The notes beneath the pieces were generated by a model. It was given only the letters and a program-made list of their open reading frames with translations. It was not told where the DNA came from and did not search any database. Positions 51,464 through 61,230 of a DNA stretch of 64,000 nucleotides are shown piece by piece; position 1 is the stretch's first letter, and the number at the start of each line of letters is the position of its first letter. The DNA is taken from positions 1-64,000 of the forward strand of contig JAFYSP010000006.1 of assembly GCA_017559305.1 (NCBI GenBank), read 5' to 3'. The position numbers were made by a program, and so were the translations under genes. This DNA is from Clostridia bacterium. GTDB taxonomy: Bacteria; Bacillota; Clostridia; Oscillospirales; Acutalibacteraceae.

Positions 51464-52845
51464 TGAAAATTTACAACACACTCACAAGACAAAAACAGGA
51501 TTTTATCCCCATAACCGCAAACGAAGCAAAAATTTATGCCTGCGGACCGACAGTATATAACTATATCCATATCGGCAACGCAAGACCTATCTGCGTGTTC
51601 GACGTGCTCCGCCGTTATCTCGAATGGCGAGGAATGAACGTAACCTTCGTTCAGAATTTTACGGATATTGACGATAAACTCATCAAAAAGGCAAATGCCG
51701 AGGGTATCACCGTAAAAGAGGTTGCCGAAAGATATATCGAGGAATTCTGGAAGGATTCAGAGGGACTTGGCGTCAGAAAGGCAACCGTTCACCCTAAAGC
51801 AACCGAAAATATAGACGCTATTATAAATATCGTTGCAACGCTGGTTGAAAAAGGATTTGCTTACGAGTCAAATGGCGACGTTTATTTCAGAGCAAACAAA
51901 TTCGATGAATACGGAAAACTTTCCCATCAACCCCTTGAGGACCTTGAGGCAGGCGCTCGTATCGACGTATCCGAGATTAAGGAATCTCCCATGGATTTCT
52001 GCCTTTGGAAAGCCGCTAAACCGGGTGAACCCTATTGGGAGTCCCCTTGGAGCAACGGCAGACCGGGTTGGCATATCGAGTGCTCCGCTATGGCAGGTAG
52101 ATTTTTAGGCAAGACCATCGACATTCACTGCGGCGGTCAGGACCTTATCTTCCCACACCACGAAAATGAAATTGCACAGTCAGAATGTGCAAACGGTTGT
52201 GAGTTTGCTCACTACTGGATGCATAACGGCTATATCAACGTAGACAACCGCAAGATGAGTAAATCACTCGGCAATTTCTTTACAGTTCGAGAGGTTGCTG
52301 AAAAGTTCGGATACGAGCCGATAAGATATATAATGATTGCTTCTCATTACAGAAGTCCTATCAACTACAGCGTGGAGATAATCGAACAGGCAAAGGCATC
52401 TCTTGAGCGCCTTTATACCTGCCGCAAGAATCTTGAATTCGCAATTGAACACGCAACCGACGGCGGCGAGATTCCCGAAATCTTCGCATCTAAAAAGCAA
52501 GAGTTTATCGACGCTATGGATGACGACCTTAATACAGCCGACGCTATCGGCACACTCTTTACCCTTGCAAAAGAACTCAATATTATGGCAACTGCTGAGG
52601 GTACGGGCAAGAAAACCCTCGAAGCAGGTCTTGAACTTTTCAATGAACTTGCAAACGTACTCGGCCTTTTATACGAAGGTAAGGAAGAAAATCTCGATGC
52701 CGAGGTAGAAGCACTCATTGAGGAGCGTACAGCCGCACGTAAGGCAAGAGATTTTGCAAGAGCAGACGCTATTCGTGATCAACTCAAAGAAATGGGAATA
52801 GTCCTTGAGGATACACCTCAAGGTGTGAAATGGAGCAGACAGTAA
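51463..52845 (+). CDS. cysS: Cysteinyl-tRNA synthetase
   Basis: 460 residues. Class I motifs HIGN (36-39) in CGPTVYNYIHIGNARP and KMSKS (264-268) in NVDNRKMSKSLGNFF. Zinc-site Cys in YACGPTVY, GWHIECSAMAGRFLG and HGGGQ-like HCGGQDLIFPHHENEIAQ. Links Cys to tRNA-Cys. Under control of the Cys T-box with cysE. Length normal. Confidence 0.97.
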   Translation: MKIYNTLTRQKQDFIPITANEAKIYACGPTVYNYIHIGNARPICVFDVLRRYLEWRGMNVTFVQNFTDIDDKLIKKANAEGITVKEVAERYIEEFWKDSEGLGVRKATVHPKATENIDAIINIVATLVEKGFAYESNGDVYFRANKFDEYGKLSHQPLEDLEAGARIDVSEIKESPMDFCLWKAAKPGEPYWESPWSNGRPGWHIECSAMAGRFLGKTIDIHCGGQDLIFPHHENEIAQSECANGCEFAHYWMHNGYINVDNRKMSKSLGNFFTVREVAEKFGYEPIRYIMIASHYRSPINYSVEIIEQAKASLERLYTCRKNLEFAIEHATDGGEIPEIFASKKQEFIDAMDDDLNTADAIGTLFTLAKELNIMATAEGTGKKTLEAGLELFNELANVLGLLYEGKEENLDAEVEALIEERTAARKARDFARADAIRDQLKEMGIVLEDTPQGVKWSRQ

Positions 52846-53583
52846 ATGCGTAAAGTACCGCTTTCAGCCAAATACGGTATTTATATAAGTGATGCACATT
52901 CATTCGGCACCGATGCAGTTTTGCTTTCGCATTTTGCGGCAGACGGCAAAAAAGGTATGACCGCTTGCGACCTTGGAACAGGTTGCGGCATAATTCCTAT
53001 GTTGCTTATTCGTGCAAATGCGGTTAAAAAGGTGGTCGGTGTCGATATACAACCAGCCGCTTGCGAGCAGGCGAGAAAAACCGCCCGAGAAAATTCGGTT
53101 GAAGATATGTTTTGCGTTGTAGAGGGCGACTTGAAGGATATTTGTCCGCCACTTGATAAGGCGGTGTATGACCTCGTTACCTGCAATCCGCCATATAAAG
53201 CAGAAGGAACAGGTATCATAAGCACTTCCTCTGCCGATATAATAGCAAGACACGAAACCGAATGTACACTTGAGGACGTTTGCGCCGCAGCAAAGAAACT
53301 TTTGCGTTTCGGCGGAAGATTTTGTATTTGTCAGCGCCCTGAACGACTTGCCGATATCGTTACGGCAATGAAAAACTGCGGAATTGAGCCCAAACGGATT
53401 AGAAACGTTGCTCAAAGGGTCGGTAAAGAGCCCTGGCTGATACTTCTTGAGGGTAGGCTCGGCGGAAAGTCAGGAATGAGAATTCTGCCCACTCTTTATA
53501 TCGAACAAGAGGTTGGAAAACTCTCCCCCGAAATGATAGAGATTTACGGAGATTACAAGGAAGGTCACGGTGACGGAATATGA
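52846..53583 (+). CDS. TrmN6-like tRNA1(Val) adenine-N6 methyltransferase
   Basis: 245 residues. SAM motif CDLGTGCGIIPMLLIRA, GVDIQPAACEQARKTA and catalytic TCNPPYKAEG. The start HSFGTDAVLLSHFA and the length match the TrmN6/YabB group in Firmicutes, which typically precedes rsmI (yabB-yazA-rsmI), as here. Methylates tRNA or a related RNA; exact target not certain. Starts directly after the cysS stop. Its stop overlaps the rsmI ATG by 4 nt. Confidence 0.88.
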   Translation: MRKVPLSAKYGIYISDAHSFGTDAVLLSHFAADGKKGMTACDLGTGCGIIPMLLIRANAVKKVVGVDIQPAACEQARKTARENSVEDMFCVVEGDLKDICPPLDKAVYDLVTCNPPYKAEGTGIISTSSADIIARHETECTLEDVCAAAKKLLRFGGRFCICQRPERLADIVTAMKNCGIEPKRIRNVAQRVGKEPWLILLEGRLGGKSGMRILPTLYIEQEVGKLSPEMIEIYGDYKEGHGDGI

Positions 53584-54404
53584 GCGCAAAACTTTATATA
53601 GTCGGCACCCCGATAGGAAACCTCGGCGATTTTTCTCCAAGAGCAATTGAAACCTTGCGTTCCGTGGATTTCATTGCGGCGGAAGATACCCGTGTTACAC
53701 TCAAATTGTTGAACAAATTTGAAATAGATACCCCGATGATAAGTTATCACGAACACAACAAGGCGTCTCGCCACGAGGAAATAGCAAGTAGAATTGCGGC
53801 GGGTGAATCGGGAGCGCTTGTGACCGATGCGGGAATGCCTGCGATATCCGACCCAGGTGAAGACCTTGTAAGGTTTTGCCACGAAAGAGGAATTGCCGTT
53901 GAATCGGTGCCGGGGCCTTCAGCGCTTATAACCGCACTGGCAATTTCGGGTATGCCTTCACAAAGATTTTCTTTCGAAGGATTTTTGCCTGTTGCAAAAG
54001 CAGAGCGCACCGAGCGCCTTGTAACCATCAAGCAATATGAAGGAACCCTTATCTTCTACGAAGCGCCTCACAAACTTAAATCCACACTTTCTGATATGCT
54101 TTCGGTTTTGGGTGACAGGCAAATCGCACTCGTCAGAGAACTTACAAAACTTCACGAAACGGTAGAAAGGACAACCCTTTCGGGCGCAGTGGATATGTAT
54201 TCACAAAAAGAGCCCAAGGGAGAGTACGTGCTTATAGTCGGTGGCGCTCAAAAAGAGGCGGCAACCGAATACACAATTGAGTCGGCGGTAGAACTTGCTA
54301 AAAAATATTTGGGCGAGGGAATGGGCGCATCAAACGCCGCAAAGGCAGCCGCCGCCGAAACAGGATTCAAAAAAGGCGATATATATAAGGAACTAATAAA
54401 ATAA
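53580..54404 (+). CDS. rsmI: 16S rRNA (cytidine-1402-2'-O) methyltransferase
   Basis: 274 residues. LYIVGTPIGNLGDFSPRAIETLRSVDFIAAEDTR is the RsmI signature; VTDAGMPAISDPGEDLVRFC and PGPSALITALAISGM are the tetrapyrrole-methylase-fold SAM blocks. The C-terminal helical extension is typical. Modifies C1402 of 16S rRNA. Overlaps the preceding gene by 4 nt (ATGA). Confidence 0.95.
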   Translation: MSAKLYIVGTPIGNLGDFSPRAIETLRSVDFIAAEDTRVTLKLLNKFEIDTPMISYHEHNKASRHEEIASRIAAGESGALVTDAGMPAISDPGEDLVRFCHERGIAVESVPGPSALITALAISGMPSQRFSFEGFLPVAKAERTERLVTIKQYEGTLIFYEAPHKLKSTLSDMLSVLGDRQIALVRELTKLHETVERTTLSGAVDMYSQKEPKGEYVLIVGGAQKEAATEYTIESAVELAKKYLGEGMGASNAAKAAAAETGFKKGDIYKELIK

Positions 54405-54425
54405 TATATTAAAGGAATATTATAT

Positions 54426-54626
54426 ATGGCAGTAAAACTTAACCCCGACAAAGAAACGGTCGAAAGAATAAAGCAAGGGCTTAAAGCCAAGGGCGGATAC
54501 TGTCCCTGCAGAATTCCCAAAACAGAGGAGTTCAAATGCATCTGCAAGGAATTCCGTGAGCAGATAGCAGATCCCGATTTCGAGGGCTTTTGCCACTGTA
54601 TGCTTTATTACAAATCTAAAGATTAG
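54426..54626 (+). CDS. Minimal ferredoxin:thioredoxin reductase catalytic-type protein, 66 aa
   Basis: 66 residues. Three Cys pairs CPC (26-28), CIC (38-40) and CHC (56-58) in YCPCRIP, FKCICKEFREQ and GFCHCMLY follow the catalytic beta subunit of ferredoxin:thioredoxin reductase, where one pair makes the redox disulfide and the rest hold a [4Fe-4S] cluster. Plant and cyanobacterial FTR beta is about 100 residues or more and needs a variable subunit, absent here. A thioredoxin gene follows after 11 nt, a likely substrate. AAAGGAATATT upstream. Confidence 0.85.
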   Translation: MAVKLNPDKETVERIKQGLKAKGGYCPCRIPKTEEFKCICKEFREQIADPDFEGFCHCMLYYKSKD

Positions 54627-54637
54627 GAGAAAATGAC

Positions 54638-54946
54638 GTGAAAGAACTTATACTAAATAATGATAATTTCGAAGAATTGGTGCTCGGTGCCCAAAAGCCC
54701 GTGCTTGTTGATTTCTGGGCAACCTGGTGCGGACCTTGCAGAATGATTGCGCCAACGATAGAGGAAATCGCTGAGGAAAAGGATGATATTATAGTCGGCA
54801 AGGTAAATGTAGACGAAAATCCCGAACTTTGCGTCAAATACGGAATAGTCAGCATTCCCACCCTTATTGCTTTCAAAAACGGAGAAATTATAGGTCAAAA
54901 AATGGGCGTAACCCCAAAACAAAGCATTTTAGATATGTTTGAATAA
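54638..54946 (+). CDS. trxA: Thioredoxin
   Basis: 102 residues from GTG 54638 (TTAGGAGAAAATGAC upstream). VLVDFWATWCGPCRMIAPTIEEIA with Cys31 and Cys34, KVNVDENPELCVKYGIVSIPTLIAFKNG with cis-Pro. Intracellular disulfide reductase. Paired with the FTR-like gene instead of an NADPH thioredoxin reductase, suggesting reduction from ferredoxin. Closed by the terminator at 54956. Confidence 0.95.
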   Translation: MKELILNNDNFEELVLGAQKPVLVDFWATWCGPCRMIAPTIEEIAEEKDDIIVGKVNVDENPELCVKYGIVSIPTLIAFKNGEIIGQKMGVTPKQSILDMFE

Positions 54947-54955
54947 ATAAATTTT

Positions 54956-54986
54956 AAGCCGCAACCTTTCGGGTTGCGGCTTTTAT
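54956..54986 (+). terminator. Terminator after thioredoxin
   Basis: AAGCCGCAACC and GGGTTGCGGCTT around TTTC, then TTATT. Confidence 0.9.
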
Positions 54987-55069
54987 TGTGTTTTGATAAT
55001 TTTTTAACACAACTTGTAGTGGTTGTTGCACAAATATAAAATTTGGCATTTGGTTTTTGCTTTTTTCGG

Positions 55070-55246
55070 TTGACAATTGTGTTTTAGTATGTTAAAATAT
55101 TAGAACTAATGATATGATAGTATAATAATGACCTCGAAGGTCGTTATACGCATCTTTGATGTTGCAAAAACATCGCCAAATATAATTTATCGAACCACTT
55201 GCAAAAGCAACCGGCTCGTTTTAGTAAGGAAAGGAAATGCTAAAAA
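55070..55246 (+). promoter_or_regulatory. opp operon promoter and leader
   Basis: The 300-bp gap holds a near-consensus promoter TTGACA (55070-55075), 17-nt spacer and TAAAAT (55093-55098). The leader of about 150 nt has two small hairpins (GACC-TCGA-AGGTC; GATGTT-GCAAA-AACATC) and ends in AAGGAAAGGAAATGC. I see no known riboswitch core in it. Confidence 0.75.
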
Positions 55247-56176
55247 ATGAGAACAAAAACACTGGCATATATACTTAAACGTATTGCCTTGGCGCTACTT
55301 ACTGTTTGGGTTGTCATTACACTCACCTTCTTTGTAATGCACGCAGTACCCGGTGGCCCATTTATGAGCGAAAAGGCTGTTCAGCCTCACGTACTTGAAG
55401 CGCTTAATGCGAAATACGGACTTGACGAGCCTGTTCCCATTCAGTATGTGAATTATCTTAAAAGCATCGTAACTGAATTTGACTTCGGACCATCACTTAA
55501 AAGCCGAGGCAGAGAGGTTGTAGATATGATCAGCGAAGGTCTCGGCGTTTCGGCAAAACTTGGTGTTTGCGCCGCTGCTATCGCATTTGTAGGCGGAATT
55601 ATCCTCGGTTCAGTTGCTGCGCTTCGCAGAAATAAACTCATTGATAGAATTATAATGGTATTCACCACCGCTTTCGTTTCCATGCCATCTTTTGTTATGG
55701 GTTCCTTCTTGTTGTTGGTTTTCGCAGTTGCACTCGGTTGGCTACCTGCAAACGGATCGACGACGGCGGGTCTTATCCTTCCGGTTATAACTCTTTCATT
55801 GTCACCCCTTTCAAACATCACCCGTTTGACAAGATCTTCTATGCTTGACGTTCTCGGTCAGGATTATATCCGTACCGCAAAGGCAAAGGGTGTTTCAAAC
55901 GTAAAGATTATTTTCGGACATGCTCTTAAAAACTCATTGATCCCTGTTATCACATATATTGGACCGATGCTTGCATATATAGTTACCGGTTCACTCGTTG
56001 TTGAAAAGATATTTGCAGTTCCCGGTATCGGCAGAGCTTTCGTCAGCAGTATTACCGACCGTGACTATCCGCTCATTATGGGAACAACAATCGTTCTTGC
56101 AACCCTTATCGTTGTTATGAACCTTCTCAGTGATATTATGTACAAGGTTGTTGACCCAAGAATCAACTTCGAATAA
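55247..56176 (+). CDS. oppB: Oligopeptide ABC transporter permease, OppB/DppB type
   Basis: 309 residues with six hydrophobic helices. The first helix ALALLTVWVVITLTFFVMHAVPGGPF is the OppB signature, and the EAA loop is DYIRTAKAKGVSNVKIIFGHALKNSLIPVITYIG. One half of the membrane channel. First gene of oppBCDF-A, with its own strong promoter. Confidence 0.93.
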   Translation: MRTKTLAYILKRIALALLTVWVVITLTFFVMHAVPGGPFMSEKAVQPHVLEALNAKYGLDEPVPIQYVNYLKSIVTEFDFGPSLKSRGREVVDMISEGLGVSAKLGVCAAAIAFVGGIILGSVAALRRNKLIDRIIMVFTTAFVSMPSFVMGSFLLLVFAVALGWLPANGSTTAGLILPVITLSLSPLSNITRLTRSSMLDVLGQDYIRTAKAKGVSNVKIIFGHALKNSLIPVITYIGPMLAYIVTGSLVVEKIFAVPGIGRAFVSSITDRDYPLIMGTTIVLATLIVVMNLLSDIMYKVVDPRINFE

Positions 56177-56220
56177 ACCGTAAAAAACTATTAAAGCCAT
56201 TCGGCATTGGAGATATTGTG

Positions 56221-57282
56221 ATGAAAAAGAATCCTTTTACTCTACATCTCGATGTAGATTCTTTCCTTCCTGCAAGCGATGCTGAGAAGGAATATATGGT
56301 GCAAATGCGTCCCTCCACTACCTTTTTTAAGGATGGTGTAAAGCGTTTGCTCAAAAATAAAGTAGCAACAGTCAGCTTCTTTATTATCGTTTTAATTACT
56401 CTTACTTGTGTTATATTGCCAACCTTCTGGCCTTATAAATACGATAAGCAGCTCGGTGTTTCACTCGGTAGACCTGTTGACAGTTCTTATAACGATCTCG
56501 CACCTTTTGAATACGGTGAAACAGAACTTGAGAAAATCGCAAACGGTGAGAAGGTATTCCCCCACATTTTCGGAACCGACTCACTCGGCCGTGACTACTT
56601 TATCCGTATAGTTTACGGAACAAGAATTTCACTTGCGGTTGGTTTCTTTGCAAGTCTTATCGTTCTCGTTATCGGTATGACTGTCGGCTCAATTGCAGGT
56701 TACTGCGGCGGCAAGGTAGATATTATAATAATGCGTATCGTTGATATTATTTATTCATTGCCCGATATGCTTATGGTTATCTTGCTTGCGGCAGCCCTCA
56801 AACAATCAGGACTCAACACCTTGATTCAGGGCACCGTTTTGGAAGAAATCGGAAGTAACATTTTGAGCTTGTTTATAGTTTTCGGCTTGCTTTATTGGGT
56901 ATCCATGTCACGTCTTATCCGTGGTCAGATTCTCTCCCTTCGTGAGCAGGAGTACGTTTTGGCGGCTCGTGCTTGTGGCGCAAAGGCAGGACGTATAATC
57001 AAGAAACACCTTATGCCTAACTGTATCGGTGTTGTTATTATTTCAACTGCATTGCAGATTCCTTCTGCAATCTTTACAGAGAGCTACCTTTCATTCCTCG
57101 GTCTTGGTGTTAACGCACCTATGCCTTCACTCGGCTCTCTTGCTTCCGAGGCGCTCAACGGTATTTACACATATCCCCACCGTCTCGTAATTCCCGCACT
57201 TGTAATTTCACTCATCGTTCTTTCACTAAATCTTTTCGGCGATGGCCTCCGCGATGCCTTCGACCCGAAGCTTAATAGTTAA
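56221..57282 (+). CDS. oppC: Oligopeptide ABC transporter permease, OppC type
   Basis: 353 residues from ATG 56221 (TTGGAGATA upstream; GTG 56218 also possible). An N-terminal cytoplasmic segment of about 45 residues, then helices. FGTDSLGRDYFIRIVYGTRISLAVG is the OppC marker and the EAA loop is EYVLAARACGAKAGRIIKKHLMPNCIGV. Second channel half. The insert between first helix and FGTDSLG is somewhat long. Confidence 0.93.
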   Translation: MKKNPFTLHLDVDSFLPASDAEKEYMVQMRPSTTFFKDGVKRLLKNKVATVSFFIIVLITLTCVILPTFWPYKYDKQLGVSLGRPVDSSYNDLAPFEYGETELEKIANGEKVFPHIFGTDSLGRDYFIRIVYGTRISLAVGFFASLIVLVIGMTVGSIAGYCGGKVDIIIMRIVDIIYSLPDMLMVILLAAALKQSGLNTLIQGTVLEEIGSNILSLFIVFGLLYWVSMSRLIRGQILSLREQEYVLAARACGAKAGRIIKKHLMPNCIGVVIISTALQIPSAIFTESYLSFLGLGVNAPMPSLGSLASEALNGIYTYPHRLVIPALVISLIVLSLNLFGDGLRDAFDPKLNS

Positions 57283-57298
57283 GGGGGAGGAAATCAAA

Positions 57299-58330
57299 AT
57301 GGCATTACTTGAAGTAAAAGATTTAAGAACCTCCTTCTTTACCGATGCCGGTGAAGTCAAGGCGGTAAACGGCGTTTCCTTTAACCTTGATCACGGTAAG
57401 GTTCTCGGCATAGTCGGTGAATCGGGATCAGGTAAATCGGTTACTGCTTATTCTATTATGCAAATTCTTGCTACTACCGGTAAAATTGTCGGCGGCAGCA
57501 TCAAACTTGACGGTCAAGAACTTGTAGGCGCAGGCGAAAAGGTTATGAAAAACGTCCGTGGAAATAAGGTTTCCATCATTTTCCAGGACCCTATGACCTC
57601 TCTCAACCCCACCTACACAATCGGCCATCAACTTATGGAAGCAATTTTGCTTCATACAAACCGTAATAAAAAACAAGCTTATGAGCGTGCTGTTGAAATG
57701 CTCCGCCTCGTTAATATCAACGAGCCCGAAAAGAGAATGAAACAGTATCCTCACGAGTTCTCGGGCGGTATGCGTCAGCGTATCGTTATCGCTATGGCAC
57801 TTGCCTGCGAGCCTGATATTCTTATTGCCGACGAGCCCACAACCGCTCTCGACGTTACAATTCAGGCACAGATTCTTGAACTTATGATCTCTTTGCAGAA
57901 GGAACTCGGAATGGCAATCATTATGATTACCCATGACCTCGGCGTTGTTGCACAGCTTTGTGACGAAGTCGTAGTTATGTACGCAGGTTCTATTTGTGAG
58001 CAGGGAACAGCAGATGAAATATTCTACAATCCCAAGCACGAATACACAAAAGGCCTTCTCCGTTCAATTCCTACCGCAAATACTGCGGGTACCAAACTCC
58101 AGCCTATTACAGGTACACCTATCGACCTTCTCAATATGCCTAAGGGTTGTCCCTTTGCTCCTCGTTGTGAAGCGGCAATGAAGGTCTGCATTTATAACAC
58201 TGCCGAGCGTGCAGAGATTAACTGTGATCACGCAGCTGCCTGCTGGATGAACGTTAAGGCAAAAGTAGAAAGCGGCGAAATCATACTCGATGGCGCAGAT
58301 AAAAAGGAGGAGGTGGCTGACAATGAGTGA
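57299..58330 (+). CDS. oppD: Oligopeptide ABC transporter ATPase, OppD type
   Basis: 343 residues from ATG 57299 (AAGGGGGAGGAAATC upstream). Walker A GESGSGKS, signature FSGGMRQR, Walker [15 protein letters not shown] and the OppD/F C-terminal Cys cluster [15 protein letters not shown] (an Fe-S or structural motif). Drives uptake with OppF. Overlaps oppF by 8 nt. Confidence 0.95.
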   Translation: MALLEVKDLRTSFFTDAGEVKAVNGVSFNLDHGKVLGIVGESGSGKSVTAYSIMQILATTGKIVGGSIKLDGQELVGAGEKVMKNVRGNKVSIIFQDPMTSLNPTYTIGHQLMEAILLHTNRNKKQAYERAVEMLRLVNINEPEKRMKQYPHEFSGGMRQRIVIAMALACEPDILIADEPTTALDVTIQAQILELMISLQKELGMAIIMITHDLGVVAQLCDEVVVMYAGSICEQGTADEIFYNPKHEYTKGLLRSIPTANTAGTKLQPITGTPIDLLNMPKGCPFAPRCEAAMKVCIYNTAERAEINCDHAAACWMNVKAKVESGEIILDGADKKEEVADNE

Positions 58331-59312
58331 GCAGAATAAAAACACTCCCCTTGTTGAAGTAAAAGACCTCAAACAGTATTTTGATATCAGCACAGGATTT
58401 TTCCAGACCAAACCTTTGAAGGCGGTTGACGGAGTTTCCTTCTCAATCAACCGTGGCGAAACACTTGGTCTTGTTGGTGAATCGGGTTGCGGTAAAACCA
58501 CCGTCGGAAGAACACTTCTTAACCTTTATAAGCCAACTTCAGGTGAAATCTGGTACGATGGAAAACTCATCAAAACAAAGGCAGATATTAAAGAACTCCG
58601 CAAAAAAGCCACAATGGTTTTCCAGGATCCTTACTCATCTCTTAACCCCCGTATGACTGTTGCAGACATTATCGCTGAACCTCTTGACGTTCACGGTCTT
58701 TACAACACCAAGGAGGAGAGAAGAGAAAAAATCCTTCAACTTATGGATTACGTCGGACTCAACTCTGAACACGCATCACGTTACGCCCACGAATTTTCAG
58801 GCGGTCAGCGTCAGAGAATCGGTATTGCCCGTTCTCTCGCAGTCAACCCCGAATTTATGGTTTGTGACGAGCCGGTTTCAGCGCTTGACGTTTCCATTCA
58901 GGCACAGATCATTAATATGTTTGATGAACTTCAGGATGAACTCGGTCTTACCTATCTCTTCATAGCGCACGACCTTCTCGTTGTCCGTCATATCAGTGAC
59001 AGAATCGCTGTTATGTACCTCGGCAAAATGGTTGAACTTGCTGATGCAGGTGAAATCTACGAGCATCCTCTTCATCCTTATGCAAAGGCACTTATGTCAG
59101 CAGTTCCGATCCCCGATCCTAAAATTGCTCGTGCCAATCAGCGTATCGCTCTTGAGGGCGATATTCCAAGTCCTCTCAAAGCTCCTTCAGGATGTCCTTT
59201 CCGCACCCGTTGCATTTATGCAACCGAGCAGTGCGCAATGGAAACTCCCGAATTCAAGGAAGTATCAAAGGGACACTTTGTTGCATGTCACCGTGTAGCA
59301 GAGATTAACTAA
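58323..59312 (+). CDS. oppF: Oligopeptide ABC transporter ATPase, OppF type
   Basis: 329 residues from ATG 58323 (AAGGAGGAGGTGG upstream). Walker [10 protein letters not shown], signature [16 protein letters not shown], Walker [15 protein letters not shown] and [15 protein letters not shown] at the end. Forms the ATPase pair with OppD. The gap to the binding-protein gene (87 bp) has no clear terminator. Confidence 0.95.
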   Translation: MSEQNKNTPLVEVKDLKQYFDISTGFFQTKPLKAVDGVSFSINRGETLGLVGESGCGKTTVGRTLLNLYKPTSGEIWYDGKLIKTKADIKELRKKATMVFQDPYSSLNPRMTVADIIAEPLDVHGLYNTKEERREKILQLMDYVGLNSEHASRYAHEFSGGQRQRIGIARSLAVNPEFMVCDEPVSALDVSIQAQIINMFDELQDELGLTYLFIAHDLLVVRHISDRIAVMYLGKMVELADAGEIYEHPLHPYAKALMSAVPIPDPKIARANQRIALEGDIPSPLKAPSGCPFRTRCIYATEQCAMETPEFKEVSKGHFVACHRVAEIN

Positions 59313-59399
59313 TTTTGGTTTTTGCGTTCACCTGTTGCGGTGCAAAGCATTGGTGAAACGTTGGACAATAAAACAAATATTAAGAAAGAGGCAATTGTT

Positions 59400-61160
59400 A
59401 TGAAAAAATTACTTGCTTTAGCTTTGGTAGCAGTAATGCTTCTCGGTGTTGCAGCTTGTGGTACCACAAACAACAACGAAGTAGCAAAAGTCAATGCTCC
59501 TACTTTGACTTACCTTTACAACACAAGTGACAGTCATAAGGCAATTGGCGAATACCTCCAGAGCGCTCTCGCAACTGCAGGAATCACCATGACTCTTGAA
59601 AATCAGGAGTGGAACACATTCCTTAACACTCGTAAAAACGGCGACTACTTTGTAGCACGTAACGGCTGGCTCGCTGACTACAATGATCCTATCTGCTTCC
59701 TCGATATGTGGACCAGTGGTTCAGGTAACAACGACGTTCAGTTCGGTAAGGGCCAACACGCAAACCTCAAGATGTACGACCTCGACCTCACACCTTACGG
59801 TGGCGAGAAAATCGAGGACGGCACATGGGCAGAAACCTACGATGTTCTCATCTCAAAGATCAAGGCTACAACAAAGGCTGAAGATCGTTATGCTATGATG
59901 CACCTCGCAGAAGATATGCTTATGGCTACAGGTTGTATCGTTCCTCTCTACTACTACACCGACCTTTACATGATCGATGATTCCGTAACAGGATTCTTCT
60001 CTAACCCCCTCGGTTACAAGTACCTCATGTACACAAAGGTAAACGGCGCTACTGAATCCATCAACGTATGTCTCGCTTCTGAGCCTGACACTCTTGATCC
60101 CGCTCTCAACTCTGCAGTTGATGGTGCAACAATGGTTGCTCACCTCTTCTCAGGTCTTGCAAAGTGGGCTCAGGATGCAGAAGGCAAGCTCGTTATCGTT
60201 GCTGACGCAGCTGAAGAGCTTGTTGAAGGCGTTGCAAATGAAGATGGCACAGTTACCTACACATACACTCTTAAAGAGGGTATGAAGTGGTCAAACGGCG
60301 ATGACGTTAAGGCTTCTGACTTCGTTAACGCTTGGAAGCGTGCAGCTTCTGCTGAACTCGGCGCAGACTACGGTTACATGTTCGAAGTTGTTAAGGGATA
60401 CGACAAGAACGATCTCGCAGTTGCTGCTGACGATGCAGCTCGTACCATCACTGTAACTCTCAGCAATGCAGTTGCATACTGGAACGAACTCCTCGCATTC
60501 CCCACCTACTATCCTGTTCACTCTTCAGCTCTCACAAACGAGAACTGGGCAACAGATCCCGCTACTTACGTTTGCAACGGTGCTTACACAATGGCATCTT
60601 GGACTCATGACAGTGTTATCACTCTCAAGAAGAACCCTGCATACCATGGCGCTGCTGACGTAACTATGGAAACCATCAACTGCTACCTCTCTGATGATAG
60701 CAACAACATGCTTGCTAACTTCAAGAAGGGCGACTGGCTCCTCATCGACGACGTTCCTACTGCTGAAATCGCAACTCTTAAGACTGAGTATCCCACAGAG
60801 TTCGTTATCGCAGGTCAGATCGGTACTTACTATGTCTGCTGGAACGTAAACAAGGACCTCCTCCCCGGCTCAACACTTACCGGTGTTGCTAAGGAAGAGG
60901 CTCAGCAGGAAATCAGAAAGGCTCTCGGCCTCCTCTACGACAGAAACTACATCTGCGAAGAGATCGGTCAGGCTGGTCAGGTTCCCGCTGCTTCCTTCGT
61001 TGCTATGGGTATGACAGATGCTGACGGTAAGGAATTCTACAAGAACGCTAACAACGGTGCCGGCGGTTACTACGATGTTTCTAAGGAAGCATACGAAGCA
61101 AACTGCAACAAGGCTGTTGAAATTCTTTCTAAGTACTACAACCTTACAGTTGCTCAGTAA
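59400..61160 (+). CDS. oppA: OppA-type substrate-binding lipoprotein with circularly permuted domains
   Basis: 586 residues from ATG 59400 (AGAAAGAGG upstream). Signal peptide with lipobox VAAC (Cys20). Residues 34-213 read like the C-terminal third of OppA: TLTYLYNTSDSHKAIGEYLQ, NQEWNTFLNTRKNGDY and NPLGYKYLMYTK. Residues 217-586 then read like its N-terminal and central parts: INVCLASEPDTLDPALNSAVDGA, YTYTLKEGMKWSNGDDVKASDF, FPTYYPVHSSAL, QIGTYYVCWNV. The chain ends at VEILSKYYNLTVAQ, where ordinary OppA would continue into YLYNTS. So the domain order is reversed with the signal peptide kept. Codons are biased to CTC/GCT/AAC/AAG, unlike its neighbours, a sign of high expression. Confidence 0.88.
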   Translation: MKKLLALALVAVMLLGVAACGTTNNNEVAKVNAPTLTYLYNTSDSHKAIGEYLQSALATAGITMTLENQEWNTFLNTRKNGDYFVARNGWLADYNDPICFLDMWTSGSGNNDVQFGKGQHANLKMYDLDLTPYGGEKIEDGTWAETYDVLISKIKATTKAEDRYAMMHLAEDMLMATGCIVPLYYYTDLYMIDDSVTGFFSNPLGYKYLMYTKVNGATESINVCLASEPDTLDPALNSAVDGATMVAHLFSGLAKWAQDAEGKLVIVADAAEELVEGVANEDGTVTYTYTLKEGMKWSNGDDVKASDFVNAWKRAASAELGADYGYMFEVVKGYDKNDLAVAADDAARTITVTLSNAVAYWNELLAFPTYYPVHSSALTNENWATDPATYVCNGAYTMASWTHDSVITLKKNPAYHGAADVTMETINCYLSDDSNNMLANFKKGDWLLIDDVPTAEIATLKTEYPTEFVIAGQIGTYYVCWNVNKDLLPGSTLTGVAKEEAQQEIRKALGLLYDRNYICEEIGQAGQVPAASFVAMGMTDADGKEFYKNANNGAGGYYDVSKEAYEANCNKAVEILSKYYNLTVAQ

Positions 61161-61230
61161 TTAACTGACATTCAACAATCCGTATTTCTTATGATTTGCA
61201 CTCAGTAGGAAAAATTAACGGATAAACAAT

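Noticed and set aside
59400..61160. OppA reading as two overlapping genes or a frameshift
   Set aside because: The frame is uninterrupted, with one signal peptide and uniform codon use across the junction near residue 215.
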